Source: Sporosarcina luteola (GTDB taxonomy: Bacteria > Bacillota > Bacilli > Bacillales_A > Planococcaceae). Taken from it: a DNA stretch of 64,000 bases. This document shows, in pieces, positions 17,563 to 26,475 of the stretch (the first letter of the stretch is position 1; every line of letters starts with the position of its first letter). The translations under genes and the position numbers were made by a program. Location of the stretch: positions 248,001 to 312,000 of the forward strand of contig JACHLS010000004.1 in assembly GCA_014204635.1 (NCBI GenBank). Reading direction: 5' to 3'. The notes beneath the pieces were generated by a model. The model ran no database searches, was not told where the DNA came from, and was given only the letters and a program-made list of their open reading frames with translations.

Positions 17563-18204
17563 TTGACACAAAATCCATTTGGGCAAACTCATCAAAATAT
17601 GCACACTGGCCAAGTACCGCCGAAAATGAACCATGGCGGCCATGAAGTTTTTGATGTACATGAAGTGCTGAATGCTGCAGTCGGAGCGATGAACCAAGCG
17701 ATCATGCTGCGTCCGCATGTGAAAGATCCAGAACTACTTGATATTTTGGATCGTCAATTGCGTTTCATGCAGGACGAATACAACATTACCGTAGAATGCT
17801 TCAAAACGGGACAAGACCCTTCCCATCCGACTCAAAGCTATAAAATGAAGCAGGGCAATGATTTCATCTACGGGATGAAACCATCTCAGCCGAAAAAACC
17901 AATTCAATCGGCAAATGAAATTAACGATGAGATCGTATCCGGCTTCTTGCTGTCATCCGCAAAAACTACCGCTACGCATAAAGCAATGGCTGCGCTTGAA
18001 ACAACAAACCCAGTCGTTCGCCGCGTTTTAGCCGATTCAGTTCCTAACTGCATCGAAATGGCTTACGAGCTATCCATTTACCAAAATAAGCATCACTACT
18101 ACCAAGTCCCTCAGCTGGCACAGCAAGATATGCAAGCCATTCTCAATGCGTATGCTCCAGCACAAGGCCAAACAGGCATGCAAAACAATCAAAACCTTCA
18201 ATAA
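17563..18204 (+). CDS. CotF-family spore coat protein
   Basis: The 213-residue protein begins at a TTG with GGAGGAGG seven bases upstream. Its C-terminal half (NEINDEIVSGFLLSSAKTTA, TNPVVRRVLADSVPNCIEMA, YELSIYQNKHHYYQVP) is the CotF domain, a ferritin-like helical bundle found in coat proteins of Bacillus spores. The N-terminus is Gln/His-rich (NPFGQTHQNMHTG), common in coat proteins. It is divergent from the LysM/GH18 gene, which is also spore-associated, so both may be switched on in the mother cell. A strong terminator follows. Confidence 0.88.
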   Translation: MTQNPFGQTHQNMHTGQVPPKMNHGGHEVFDVHEVLNAAVGAMNQAIMLRPHVKDPELLDILDRQLRFMQDEYNITVECFKTGQDPSHPTQSYKMKQGNDFIYGMKPSQPKKPIQSANEINDEIVSGFLLSSAKTTATHKAMAALETTNPVVRRVLADSVPNCIEMAYELSIYQNKHHYYQVPQLAQQDMQAILNAYAPAQGQTGMQNNQNLQ

Positions 18205-18207
18205 CAA

Positions 18208-18239
18208 AAAACAGGTGCCTTATACTGGGCACCTGTTTT
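18208..18239. terminator. Bidirectional terminator
   Basis: AAAACAGGTGCC and GGCACCTGTTTT (12 bp, 8-base loop) separate the convergent CotF-like and pseudouridine synthase genes. Confidence 0.9.
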
Positions 18240-18247
18240 CTTGAAAC

Positions 18248-19159
18248 TTATTTACATTTACGATAGAAAACTTCCGGTACCTCTGATTCAAAACGCATCA
18301 ATTCACCGGTCTTCGGATGAATCACCTCTACAGCAGATGCATGGAGACCCAGCCGCTTAATAGGGTTTATGGAAGAACCGTATTTGCGATCGCCTACAAT
18401 GGGGTGCCCGATCTCTTCCATATGTACCCGGATTTGATTTTTCCGACCTGTATCAAGCAACACTTCAAGTAGAGAAAATTGTTGGTTAGAACGGATTTTG
18501 CGGTAATGGGTGATGGCCAGCTGGCCGCCGTTATCAATCGGACTGGAGTAAATCTTGAATGTCTTTGTCTCCTTTAGCCATGACTTGATCGTCCCCTCAT
18601 CCTTTTTCACTTTCCCCTCAACTAGTGCCGTATACTCCCTTCTGCGGACCAGCTCATTCCAATTGTTTTGCAACTGCAGCTTAGTTGCCTCATTTTTAGC
18701 GAACACTAACACACCGGATGTATCACGATCGAGACGATGGACAATAAAAATCCGGTTTTTAGGGTCCATCTTTCTTACATAGCTTGCTGCTTGACTAAAA
18801 GCAGTCATTTCTTTTTTATCTTTAGCAGCGACCGAAAGCAATCCCGCTTCTTTGTCGATGACGAGCAGGTCCTCATCTTCAAAAAGGATAGAAATCCCTT
18901 CCAGTTCACTTTCTCCCTTTGCCGCTTTATTTTTCATAATTTCCACTGACTGACCCGGGTGCAATTGGTGATCATGACGTGTAATCACAATCCCATCCAC
19001 ACGAGCCTGTCCCCTGGATAGAATGGATTTCACCGAGTTGCGGCTATGTTTTGCTAAAGCTTCTAATAAAAACGACAGTAACTCCTGCTCTTCCTTGACC
19101 TGAAAGATCATTGTATGAGGGCTTGCTGATTGTGCTCTCCTTGGTCCTTTTCTATGCAT
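18248..19159 (-). CDS. RluA/RluD-family RNA pseudouridine synthase
   Basis: The 303-residue protein isomerises uridines in RNA. The catalytic motif HRLDRDTSGVLVFAKN holds the active Asp; KNQIRVHMEEIGHPIVGDRKYG and the C-terminal RLGLHASAVEVIHPKTGE are typical of the RluA/RluD group. An S4-like N-terminal region (SVKSILSRGQARVDG) precedes the catalytic domain. I start at the ATG at 19159, six bases after AGGAGG; an in-frame TTG two codons earlier is too close to the site. The exact RNA target cannot be assigned, though YjbO/YlyB-type rRNA enzymes are likely relatives. Confidence 0.92.
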   Translation of the reverse strand: MHRKGPRRAQSASPHTMIFQVKEEQELLSFLLEALAKHSRNSVKSILSRGQARVDGIVITRHDHQLHPGQSVEIMKNKAAKGESELEGISILFEDEDLLVIDKEAGLLSVAAKDKKEMTAFSQAASYVRKMDPKNRIFIVHRLDRDTSGVLVFAKNEATKLQLQNNWNELVRRREYTALVEGKVKKDEGTIKSWLKETKTFKIYSSPIDNGGQLAITHYRKIRSNQQFSLLEVLLDTGRKNQIRVHMEEIGHPIVGDRKYGSSINPIKRLGLHASAVEVIHPKTGELMRFESEVPEVFYRKCK

Positions 19160-19606
19160 GCGCAACCTCCTGATAGTAAAAACTAAAACAAGAATACAAA
19201 GGGTCTTATCATCCCACTCATTTAAGTATACCTGTTTTCAGCTATTCGTGGAGTGGCGATACTTTATATGTGTTAATCATCTTTTTTGTAGTCATGAAGA
19301 CAGTCCTTTGTTGGAACAGGCAACACCTATCTAGTTTCTAAACAGAAGCAATCCAACTTCTTGCCTTCTCCTCCTGTTTGAGTTTAAAATGCCTAGGTTA
19401 AAAACTGCTATTCACAATATGACAATCGGCTTTTCTTTTTTGCGAAACAAATAGGATTTTAAAAGAACGAGATATCAAGTATATACTAGACAGACTAGCC
19501 TTAAATTCCTTTAGTACTTTCAAATACCCTTGAATTGCTTCCCCCATATAAATACTGTATGATCGATAGAAATTAATCTAAGCAGCAATTGCAGAAGGAG
19601 CTACTT
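19160..19606. promoter_or_regulatory. Intergenic region with promoter of the HAD phosphatase gene
   Basis: About 445 A/T-rich bases with no gene I can support. On the plus strand TTGCTT (19535-19540) and TATGAT (19558-19563), spaced 17 bases, make a reasonable promoter about 45 bases before the HAD start codon. I see nothing else. Confidence 0.5.
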
Positions 19607-20272
19607 ATGCGAATCGCTATTTTTGACTTTGACGGAACTCTTTACGCAAACGAGACATTCCAGCTCATGATGGATCGGTTAAAAAGCCATCCGACCTACA
19701 GTCCTTTGTACAAACCGTTCTTCCGGACCATTCTCTGGCCTTATATCAGCTACAAATTGAAGCTTCTGCCCGAACCCAAAATGAGAGAGCGCTCCATGCA
19801 AATCTACTTGAACGCATTACAACACTTATCACGTGAAGAAATCCATCACTATTTTCAAGAAATGAAACATGCCATCCAGGAAGACTTCAATGAGAAGGTT
19901 GTTCAACGTTATACGGAGCATCGGCAGAATGGCGACTATACGATGCTCGTTTCCGGCGCCTATACTTCCTTTCTCCATGAAGTGACAAGTGATTTCCAGT
20001 TCGATCGGATTATTGGAACCGATATCCCCTTTACAAGGGACGAAATGATCGATTTGAGCCAAGCGATTTATCATATACAAGGTGACAGAAAAACGGAAAA
20101 GGTTTTATCTTGCTTAGCAAGCGAGAATGTTGATTGGTCGAGGAGTTACGCATACGGAGACAGCTTTTCCGATTTACCTGTCCTCCAAATAGTTGGAAAT
20201 CCTGTAGCTGTCCGTCCGGATAGCAAACTAGAAGCTATGGCAATAGAGCAGAAATGGGAAATCATTCGGTAG
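19607..20272 (+). CDS. HAD-IB family phosphatase (SerB-like)
   Basis: The 221-residue protein has HAD motif I (IFDFDGTLYANETF) at the extreme N-terminus, motif II in MLVSGAYTSFL and motif IV in YAYGDSFSDLPVL. The helical cap follows motif I, as in subclass IB (phosphoserine-phosphatase-like). The start is the ATG at 19607, six bases after AAGGAG; an in-frame TTG upstream lacks a site. The substrate is not predictable; phosphoserine is one possibility because no serB is visible beside the serine genes in this window. It is a stand-alone transcription unit. Confidence 0.85.
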   Translation: MRIAIFDFDGTLYANETFQLMMDRLKSHPTYSPLYKPFFRTILWPYISYKLKLLPEPKMRERSMQIYLNALQHLSREEIHHYFQEMKHAIQEDFNEKVVQRYTEHRQNGDYTMLVSGAYTSFLHEVTSDFQFDRIIGTDIPFTRDEMIDLSQAIYHIQGDRKTEKVLSCLASENVDWSRSYAYGDSFSDLPVLQIVGNPVAVRPDSKLEAMAIEQKWEIIR

Positions 20273-20486
20273 ATTTCCCTGAAGGCTCCTCCTATTAAGA
20301 AAGCAGTTTGGTATTAAGCTTGCTATTTTCTCTTAACTGGTGGATTCCTGAGTACGGCAGCTGCAGTTGAATACAATTTATGCGAAATGGTTATGAGGGG
20401 TCCACCGCAATGCATTGTTTTCGGATCACCCTCCATTTACAGAGAGTAGACTTGGAAACCGGATCCCCCCATCCGATTCTTTTTGC

Positions 20487-21191
20487 TTAGGAACGCTGAT
20501 CGATATGCAGACTACCGTCAGTCTGAACCTCCGCGTAAAACACTTGTTCCACCTTCCCGATTCCCTGGCTCTTCAATTGATCGAACAACCACTCTTCAGT
20601 CAATCCTAGTTCTTTTAAGTTTTCTTTAATTAATTTTCCGTCTGAAATAATTTCAGTCGGAACATATTTGGGTTCTGGAGCCGGTGCTTTTACATCTTTT
20701 TTAGTAGCGGATTCCTGAGCTGCTTTTTTCATGACACTTAACTGCCCATTCGTCTCTAAAATCGCATACTCCACGTCTTTAATTGAAAAAATCCCTTGTT
20801 CTCGAAGCATCATATTTAATTCATTCAAACTGAGACGAGATTTCTTCATGGCACCTTCATTCAATTTTCCTTTATGCATAATGATGGTCGGAGTATCATC
20901 CAACAGGATACGGGCTTTTTTTGATTTTAACGCTAAGATGTTCATGAAATACGTTAAGAGCGCCCATACAACCATCGCATACAGCCCGTTGACGAATGGT
21001 GTCTCTGATTCACCCGCAATATCAGCTGCAATCGACCCTATCGTAATGCCTGTAACATAATGGAAGAAAGTCAATTGGGAAATTTGTTTCTTTCCCATTA
21101 AACGAGCAAGCAAAAGAAGGACGATAAACGAAGCTAATGTGCGAATCGTCATTTCTAAGAAATCAAATTTAAGAAATTCATTCATGTTCAA
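20487..21191 (-). CDS. DUF421 domain membrane protein (YetF/YrbG-like)
   Basis: The 234-residue protein has three N-terminal membrane helices (ASFIVLLLLARLMG, YVTGITIGSIAADIA, GLYAMVVWALLTYFM) followed by a cytosolic DUF421 region with the hallmark LLDDTPTIIMHKGKLNEGAMKKSRL and LNELNMMLREQGIFSIKDVEYAILETNGQLSV. B. subtilis paralogues include YetF, YrbG and YkjA; some are sporulation-linked, but the biochemical role is unknown. The start is a TTG at 21191 with GGAGG at good spacing. No partner gene is adjacent. Confidence 0.88.
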   Translation of the reverse strand: MNMNEFLKFDFLEMTIRTLASFIVLLLLARLMGKKQISQLTFFHYVTGITIGSIAADIAGESETPFVNGLYAMVVWALLTYFMNILALKSKKARILLDDTPTIIMHKGKLNEGAMKKSRLSLNELNMMLREQGIFSIKDVEYAILETNGQLSVMKKAAQESATKKDVKAPAPEPKYVPTEIISDGKLIKENLKELGLTEEWLFDQLKSQGIGKVEQVFYAEVQTDGSLHIDQRS

Positions 21192-21556
21192 TGCACAGCA
21201 CCTCCATTATACGAGTGTGCCACTAGGAGGTGCTATTTATTCGCTGATCTTGCCAATCCATCCTTACCCAAATCTCATCCTCCCCTTGTCTAGGTAAATA
21301 TGGAAGGAGATAAGGAAGCAATGAGCTGGATATGGATGAACAGGCGATCTTTTGAAAGCAAGTTGCAGTTTGCCACATAGATTAAGCACTTTTCTCAACA
21401 CGACAAGCGCTTTACTCAAAGTGACGTGCAAGGGCCAAACAGGTGAGAGATGGGCGAGGTTTGTTTCAAGCTTCTGAGGCTATCGGTGTGCTAATTGGTT
21501 TTAAAGCGGATTCTCTAAACTTCCTCGAGATCGCATAGCCATGAATGGAAATAGAA
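21192..21556. other. Intergenic region, no supported gene
   Basis: Between the DUF421 start and the metA terminator I see no convincing coding region. A short frame at 21300-21380 (opening GDKEAMSWIW after its ATG) has an AAGGAG nearby, but its peptide has no recognisable character. Confidence 0.4.
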
Positions 21557-21601
21557 AAATCAGACGGAAAAGAACAACTTGCTGTTCTCTCCGCCTGACT
21601 T
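21557..21601 (-). terminator. metA terminator
   Basis: AGTCAGGCGGAGAGAACA and TGTTCTTTTCCGTCTGATT (minus strand) form a long stem with G-U pairs and a 6-base loop, followed by TTTTTC. It lies about 45 bases after the metA stop. Confidence 0.85.
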
Positions 21602-21646
21602 AGTTCGATATATAATAGACGCTTCCAGCCCCATCTTACCGAGCAA

Positions 21647-22555
21647 TTATTCCCATACATAGGGTGTTTCCTGATAAACATAGTAATTCAGCCAATTGGA
21701 AAACAGCAGATGGGTGTGGGATCGCCATGTATTCAGCGGTTGTTCTGACGGATCATCATTGGGAAAATAATTAGCAGGCACATCAATTGACAGTCCCTTA
21801 TTGATGTCCCGTTCATATTCCTCAGCGAGGGTGCCAGCATCATATTCTAAATGTCCCGTAATCATAATGTGCTTTTCATCTTCGGATAAAATGATAAATG
21901 CTCCGGCATCTTGGGAAACGGCAAGGAGTTGAAGACGCGGATCCTGTTGAATTTCCTCTACTGATACCGTTGTGTACCTCGAGTGCGGGGCTTCGAAACT
22001 ATCATTAAATCCCCGTGCCAGTTTAACGGTCGGATCTGTCAATACATGATTGTACACACCGGACAATTTTTTCGGCAACTCATATTTGTCAATGCCATAA
22101 TGGTGATACAGCGCTGCCTGTGCTCCCCAGCAAATGTGTAAAACGGAGGTTACGTTTGTTTTACTCCATTCCATGATTTGCTTCAGTTCATCCCAATAGA
22201 TGACATCTTCAAAAGGCAAGTGTTCAATCGGTGCACCTGTAATGATCATTCCATCGAAACGACGATGTTTGATGTGTTTGAATGTCGTGTAAAACTCATC
22301 CAAGTGATTTTTACTTACATTTTTCGATTCATATGTAGCGGTGTTGAGGAAATTGACATTCACTTGCAACGGCGTATTTCCAAGCAACCTTAATAATTGA
22401 AGCTCTGTCCGCTCTTTCTCCGGCATTAGATTCAAGATGATTATGTTCAAAGGTCTGATGTCTTGTGTCGTCGCCCGATCTTCGTCCATGATGAATATTT
22501 TCTCTTCTTTCAACAGCTCGCCCGCCGGCAAGTGTTTCGGTATGTTTATCGGCAT
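21647..22555 (-). CDS. metA: Homoserine O-acetyltransferase (MetA)
   Basis: The 302-residue enzyme activates homoserine for methionine synthesis. The nucleophile is Cys142 in [10 protein letters not shown], and the His/Glu pair sits in ITGHLEYD. The start is the ATG at 22555 ([11 protein letters not shown]), five bases after GAGGGGGAG; a longer upstream reading lies in the riboswitch. Residue 111 is Glu in [10 protein letters not shown]. MetA enzymes with Glu here use acetyl-CoA, whereas Gly (as in E. coli) marks succinyl-CoA use, so I name it an acetyltransferase. Expression is controlled by the SAM-I riboswitch upstream. Confidence 0.95.
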   Translation of the reverse strand: MPINIPKHLPAGELLKEEKIFIMDEDRATTQDIRPLNIIILNLMPEKERTELQLLRLLGNTPLQVNVNFLNTATYESKNVSKNHLDEFYTTFKHIKHRRFDGMIITGAPIEHLPFEDVIYWDELKQIMEWSKTNVTSVLHICWGAQAALYHHYGIDKYELPKKLSGVYNHVLTDPTVKLARGFNDSFEAPHSRYTTVSVEEIQQDPRLQLLAVSQDAGAFIILSEDEKHIMITGHLEYDAGTLAEEYERDINKGLSIDVPANYFPNDDPSEQPLNTWRSHTHLLFSNWLNYYVYQETPYVWE

Positions 22556-22590
22556 ACAATCTCCCCCTCTATTCTCATAACAATCGAAAT

Positions 22591-22628
22591 AAAAAAGCCC
22601 CGTTCCCTTAAGATATAGGAACGAGGCA
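22591..22628 (-). terminator. SAM-riboswitch expression-platform terminator
   Basis: On the minus strand GCCTCGTTCC pairs with GGGAACGGGGC, followed by TTTTTTATT, directly downstream of the SAM-I aptamer and about 35 bases before metA. It is the off-state terminator. Confidence 0.88.
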
Positions 22629-22645
22629 TGGAAATTCCGATCGTT

Positions 22646-22856
22646 CTTATCTCTCAAGAATTAAAAACCACAGCTTGTGAAGGATTAGATGTTGTTTGCA
22701 GCCATCCGTTTGAGACATCTGCATTATCTAACCATTTCATTACCGAGGCATCCACATGAATCATGTGGAACATCTTGTTGGAGGTAGCACCTTCCTGCAT
22801 CATGCAGAGGTTGCTGAAGCTTCAGCGGGCCAATTCCCTCAGCTTCTCTTGATAAG
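22646..22856 (-). promoter_or_regulatory. SAM-I (S-box) riboswitch of metA, unusually long
   Basis: Reading the minus strand, P1 is CTTATC (22856-22851) paired with GATAAG (22651-22646). In order there are AAGAGAAGCTGAGGG, TTGGCCCGCTGAAGCTTCAG, CAACC, the P3 hairpin, then AAGGTGCTA: all conserved S-box segments. When SAM binds, the downstream terminator should form and metA be shut off. The aptamer spans about 211 bases because the P4 side carries an extra structured insertion with a CCACAT/ATGTGG hairpin. A TATACT -10 preceded by TGA lies at 22882-22877. Confidence 0.93.
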
Positions 22857-23049
22857 AAATTATTCTATTACGAAGTAGTATATCATTTTATAAACAGTTT
22901 GCCTAAACTTTTTTAAAATTTTTCTCTTTCTCTCTATAGAGTTTTTATAGAACAAGCCACGTATTGCGATATACTAAAATCCCTATTTCTCCATGATTTC
23001 TTTTGATCGGCTTTCCATTCATAAAGTGTTTCTGCAGGTCTCATGCTTC
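22857..23049. promoter_or_regulatory. metA leader promoter region
   Basis: The minus strand has a TATACT -10 (22882-22877) with an upstream TGA, an extended -10. The -35 region is weak. Between this and the yitT-like gene the A/T-rich sequence shows no gene. Confidence 0.55.
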
Positions 23050-23907
23050 TCATCGATACAGTTTTGCTTTTGAAAAACCGAGGCCTAATATTTCTGATGC
23101 GTTCAAAAAGATAACAAAAGAGGAAGGCTCCGCAGTCTGCAGTACTTTTTTCAAATAAACCGCTTCGGATTGCTCGACGACACAAAAAATCATCGTCTTT
23201 TCTTTATCCGAAAATCCCCCGGTTGATTTAACTTTGGTTAATCCTCTGTCGATTTCATTTTTTATAATCGCTTGGACTTTCTCTTCATTATCAGTGATGA
23301 TGAGCACCAATTTTGTTGGTGACGTTTGCAATTGAACAAAGTCGATCACTTTACTCGTCACATAAATTGACATTAACGCATACAACGCCAATTCAAAATT
23401 GAAAACAAATGCCGATGTTATGACGACTACGCCATCAACTATCAACTGAGAAAAGCCACTTGAAATGCCTGTATATTTCTTAAGCAGCTGGGCAATCAAT
23501 GCGGTGCCGCCTGTTGATCCATTTCCTCGATATACGATGCCAAGCCCGATTCCTAAAAGAATCCCGCCATATATCGAACTGAGCAGCGGATTATCCACGG
23601 ATAATCCGATATCCCCTGTCAGCCAAATGACAAACGGAACGAAAAAAGTACCAACCAATGTCTTGGCACTGAACTCTTTGCCTGCCAGTACTAGTCCTAA
23701 AATGATTAATGGAATGTTAATGATCCACTGGACATAGGCAGGATTATACCCGAATAGCTCGTACAAGATTGTACTGACACCTGAAATGCCTCCTGCTGCA
23801 ATGCGTGAAGGCAACAGAAATATATTGAAAGATAAACCGACCAATGAAGCACCGATTATAATTTGCAAATAGTCAAAAACCGCGGATTTATCATAACGAT
23901 TCGACAT
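23050..23907 (-). CDS. YitT family membrane protein (DUF161/DUF2179)
   Basis: The 285-residue protein has five or six membrane helices in the first 180 residues (IIIGASLVGLSFNIFLLPS, IINIPLIILGLVLAG, FVPFVIWLTGDIGL, GGILLGIGLGIVYRG, VVVITSAFVFNF), with the family pattern RIAAGGISGVSTIL and GNGSTGGTALIAQLL. A DUF2179 cytosolic domain follows (IIKNEIDRGLTKVKSTGGFSD). Function is not established. A second, diverged YitT paralogue lies at 61359-62222. The start is backed by AGGAGG. Confidence 0.9.
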   Translation of the reverse strand: MSNRYDKSAVFDYLQIIIGASLVGLSFNIFLLPSRIAAGGISGVSTILYELFGYNPAYVQWIINIPLIILGLVLAGKEFSAKTLVGTFFVPFVIWLTGDIGLSVDNPLLSSIYGGILLGIGLGIVYRGNGSTGGTALIAQLLKKYTGISSGFSQLIVDGVVVITSAFVFNFELALYALMSIYVTSKVIDFVQLQTSPTKLVLIITDNEEKVQAIIKNEIDRGLTKVKSTGGFSDKEKTMIFCVVEQSEAVYLKKVLQTAEPSSFVIFLNASEILGLGFSKAKLYR

Positions 23908-24033
23908 TTCCCAGCCTCCTTTTCATAATAGCCTTAATCATTTTATCAGAAATAAAACGTCTGCAAAGTTTTAAATGAAGGATTTAAGGAATAGTAGTAA
24001 ATAAGGTAATGATAGAAGGGTATATTCATATTT

Positions 24034-24062
24034 TTGGTTTTCTTCAAAATAACTGGTATACT
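24034..24062 (+). promoter_or_regulatory. Promoter of the AbrB-family gene
   Basis: TTGGTT (24034-24039) and TATACT (24057-24062) are 17 bases apart, about 40 bases before the start codon. Confidence 0.7.
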
Positions 24063-24102
24063 CGTAATTAAAAGGATAATTCACTAAAGGAGGATATTTA
24101 AC

Positions 24103-24378
24103 ATGCGGAGTTTAGGTATTGTTAGAAAAGTAGACCACTTAGGACGAATTGTCATTCCAAAGGAATTGAGAAATACATTACAGCTCGAAAAAGGAGCTCC
24201 AATGGAAATATTTGTTGATGACGATATGATTATTCTGCGGAAATATGTCGTTGATGAAGCATGTGTCGTCACAGGAATCATCTCCCCGGAAAACAAACAA
24301 CTTTCCAATGGCATGTATATCAGTCCAAAAGGCGCAGAAATATTATTGAATGAAATAAAAGATAACAGGGATTGGTAA
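24103..24378 (+). CDS. AbrB-family transition-state regulator
   Basis: The 91-residue protein matches AbrB/Abh in length and layout. The N-terminal swapped-hairpin DNA-binding domain reads SLGIVRKVDHLGRIVIPKELRNTL; the C-terminal domain contains CVVTGIISPENKQL and ends LLNEIKD. The family represses stationary-phase and sporulation genes during growth. The start has AAAGGAGG and good spacing, with a promoter just upstream and a terminator downstream, so it is monocistronic. Whether this is AbrB itself or an Abh-like paralogue cannot be decided without the rest of the genome. Confidence 0.92.
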   Translation: MRSLGIVRKVDHLGRIVIPKELRNTLQLEKGAPMEIFVDDDMIILRKYVVDEACVVTGIISPENKQLSNGMYISPKGAEILLNEIKDNRDW

Positions 24379-24434
24379 GAGCCAATATCTTTTGAGATTT
24401 CTATGAACCAGGTTAAAAAGTAGCTACTCGAATG

Positions 24435-24474
24435 AAAAGACTGTCTCCTCACGTGTTGAAGGAACAGTCTTTTT
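24435..24474 (+). terminator. Terminator after the AbrB-family gene
   Basis: AAAAGACTGT and ACAGTCTTTT pair around a 20-base loop, followed by TTCC. Confidence 0.75.
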
Positions 24475-24528
24475 CCTTGTTCATGGTATAGTATTGTCAT
24501 CTACCCAAATAGGAGGTTTTATTTTGTT

Positions 24529-25248
24529 ATGTTGATTTATGCACACCGCGGTGCGTCCGGTACATATCCCGAAAATACAATCGCATCATTCCGGGAGGCT
24601 GCGCGGCTTCCGGTTCACGGAGTTGAGTTCGATGTTCATCTGACAAAGGATGGGGAACTGGTTGTTATCCACGATGAGACGATTGACCGTACGTCGGATG
24701 GTACGGGATACGTAAAAGATCAGACGTTGTCCCAATTGAAAGAGTATGATTTTGGCAATTGGTTTTCCCCACAATTTGAAGGAGAAACGATTCCCACATT
24801 AGGCGAAGTGTTGGAATTATTTCAATCCACGCACCACCATTTAAATATCGAATTGAAGTCTGACATCTTTCCTTATGAAGGAATGACAGCAAAAGTATTG
24901 GAGCTTATTAAGGAATATGATTTGGAATCAAGGGTCGTCTTGTCTTCTTTTGATCATAGTGCCATACAGGAAGTGAAACGGCTAGCACCGCATATTGAAA
25001 CAGGTGCTCTTGCCATGGAAGTGCTCGTCCGACCTCTTGATTACTTAAAGAACATCCCCGCGGACGCTTTTCATTTATTATTCCCTACAGCCATCCGGCC
25101 AGCATACCGTGAAATTTACGACGCCGGTATTCCTGTCAGGGCCTTTACGGTGAATGAGGAATCGTATGCACGTCTCTTGCAGCAGGCTGGTGTCCAAGCC
25201 ATTTTCACAGATTATCCTGAAAGGCTTTTTGCTTTTTTGAATGCGTAG
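24529..25248 (+). CDS. Glycerophosphodiester phosphodiesterase
   Basis: The 239-residue TIM-barrel enzyme hydrolyses glycerophosphodiesters to glycerol-3-phosphate and an alcohol. GDPD signatures are clear: YAHRGASGTYPENTIASF (catalytic His and metal ligands), GVEFDVHLTKDGELVVIHD and LNIELKSD. No signal peptide is present, so it acts in the cytosol, like UgpQ-type enzymes. AGGAGG lies 12 bases before the ATG. It follows the AbrB-family gene and is separated from it by a terminator. Two hairpins follow the stop. Confidence 0.92.
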   Translation: MLIYAHRGASGTYPENTIASFREAARLPVHGVEFDVHLTKDGELVVIHDETIDRTSDGTGYVKDQTLSQLKEYDFGNWFSPQFEGETIPTLGEVLELFQSTHHHLNIELKSDIFPYEGMTAKVLELIKEYDLESRVVLSSFDHSAIQEVKRLAPHIETGALAMEVLVRPLDYLKNIPADAFHLLFPTAIRPAYREIYDAGIPVRAFTVNEESYARLLQQAGVQAIFTDYPERLFAFLNA

Positions 25249-25347
25249 GAAGCAGATATGGCTTTGGTTCATGTCCGAAAACGATCTGCAGCGGGAACTG
25301 CCGACCGAAGCACGTGGAAATCAAGTATCCAGAACTAATTATCTTCC

Positions 25348-25426
25348 ACAAAAATAGCGAGTCAGGGAATGATACTTCCCAACTCGCCGTACGATTACCA
25401 AGAGGGACTCTTCATGCCCTCTTTTT
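25348..25426. terminator. Two terminator hairpins between GDPD and thioredoxin genes
   Basis: One hairpin is GCGAGTCAGGGAA with TTCCCAACTCGC (about 25349-25388). The second is AAGAGGG with CCCTCTTTTTTT (about 25400-25427). They serve convergent genes. Confidence 0.75.
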
Positions 25427-25744
25427 TTATGCAGAAAGACTATTGATGAAATCCTCGATTTCCTCGCGGGTTTTCCGATCCTTGCTGACGAAACGCCCTA
25501 CCTCTTGGCCGTTATGGAATCCGATGAAACTAGGGATGCCGAAAATATCCATCTCTTGACAGATTTCAATGAATTCATCACGGTCCACGTAGATGAACTC
25601 ATACTCTGGAAAATCTGCCTCCAAGCCCGGCAAAATTGGTTCGATTACCCGGCAATCTGGACACCAGTCCGCTGAAAACATAAAGATTGTCCGTTCGCCA
25701 TTTTTTAGTTGTTCAAATTGCTCTTTCGACTCCAGTTTTTCCAT
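25427..25744 (-). CDS. Thioredoxin-family protein (YtpP-like)
   Basis: The 105-residue protein has a thioredoxin fold with the redox motif SADWCPDCRVI, differing from the WCGPC of classical thioredoxin. The cis-Pro loop follows in IFGIPSFIGFHNG. It is cytosolic and probably acts as an oxidoreductase; Bacillus YtpP is the closest type I recall. It is a short stand-alone gene after the XRE-cupin gene on the same strand. Confidence 0.9.
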   Translation of the reverse strand: MEKLESKEQFEQLKNGERTIFMFSADWCPDCRVIEPILPGLEADFPEYEFIYVDRDEFIEICQEMDIFGIPSFIGFHNGQEVGRFVSKDRKTREEIEDFINSLSA

Positions 25745-25850
25745 TATCGTTGCACTCCCTTTACTTACTGTCTAGGTATCCCATCCTACAGCTATTACGA
25801 TTCGCTTCCCAGTATACCATGAGTCAATTTGGTAAGCATGGTCCGATGCT

Positions 25851-26387
25851 TCACAGCACCCTGCCAGTCATCGCCCAAATAGAGGTCGCCACTTGTTCGG
25901 TATGGTTTATAAAACGGTGAGGCGTTGTACTCTTAAATCGGATACTGTCCCCTTCCCGTAGAATGTATTCCTCTTCCCCGAGGATGATGGTCATCTCACC
26001 TGACAGAATATAGCCGCATTCTTCCCCTGCATGTTCCACTAATTGCTGATCGTTCTGTCCTGCTTCCAATTGAATCAATATCATTTCGATTGAACCTTCA
26101 TTTATGGGCGTCAATAAATGATACTTTGAATTCGATTGAGGGAAAGCCACCGTTTTCCTCTCATCTTTCCTGACAATCTGCGTTGTCTGTTCATCCTCGC
26201 CCAATAAAGTTGAAATCGAGACATCCAAGCCTTTGCACAGTTTGTAGAGTGTGGTCAGAGTCGGATCGGTATTCCCTCTTTCAATTTGACTGATCATACT
26301 GATACTGACCCCCGACTTTGCGGCCAACTCCTTTAAGGACAGCTGCTGCTCCGTCCGCAATGTTTTAATTTTCAGTCCATCAAACAT
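25851..26387 (-). CDS. XRE-family regulator with cupin domain
   Basis: The 178-residue protein has an N-terminal helix-turn-helix (LKELAAKSGVSISMISQIERG) and a C-terminal cupin (residues about 105-175: HAGEECGYILSGEMTIILGEEEYILREGDSIRF), the build of small-ligand-sensing regulators such as PuuR. It follows the DUF819 transporter gene and the dipeptidase on the same strand. A terminator lies in the 88-base gap, so it may be transcribed partly separately. It probably controls these two genes, although I see no confirmed operator. Confidence 0.9.
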   Translation of the reverse strand: MFDGLKIKTLRTEQQLSLKELAAKSGVSISMISQIERGNTDPTLTTLYKLCKGLDVSISTLLGEDEQTTQIVRKDERKTVAFPQSNSKYHLLTPINEGSIEMILIQLEAGQNDQQLVEHAGEECGYILSGEMTIILGEEEYILREGDSIRFKSTTPHRFINHTEQVATSIWAMTGRVL

Positions 26388-26446
26388 AGTACCGCCTCTT
26401 CTATCACATTTTCGCCATCATACCATATATTGCGAGAAATTGAAAA

Positions 26447-26468
26447 ACCCGTTAGTTGTCTAACGGGT
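26447..26468 (-). terminator. Terminator after the DUF819 gene
   Basis: ACCCGTTAG and CTAACGGGT pair around a 4-base loop just after the stop; the minus strand continues TTTTTCA. Confidence 0.85.
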
Positions 26469-26475
26469 CGTTTGG

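Noticed and set aside
21300..21380. Short frame opening GDKEAMSWIW
   Set aside because: Although AAGGAG lies nearby, the peptide is tiny, shows no recognisable character and has no terminator or promoter.
24435..24474. Possible small RNA between the AbrB-family and GDPD genes
   Set aside because: The stem with a large loop and T-run is better explained as a simple terminator.
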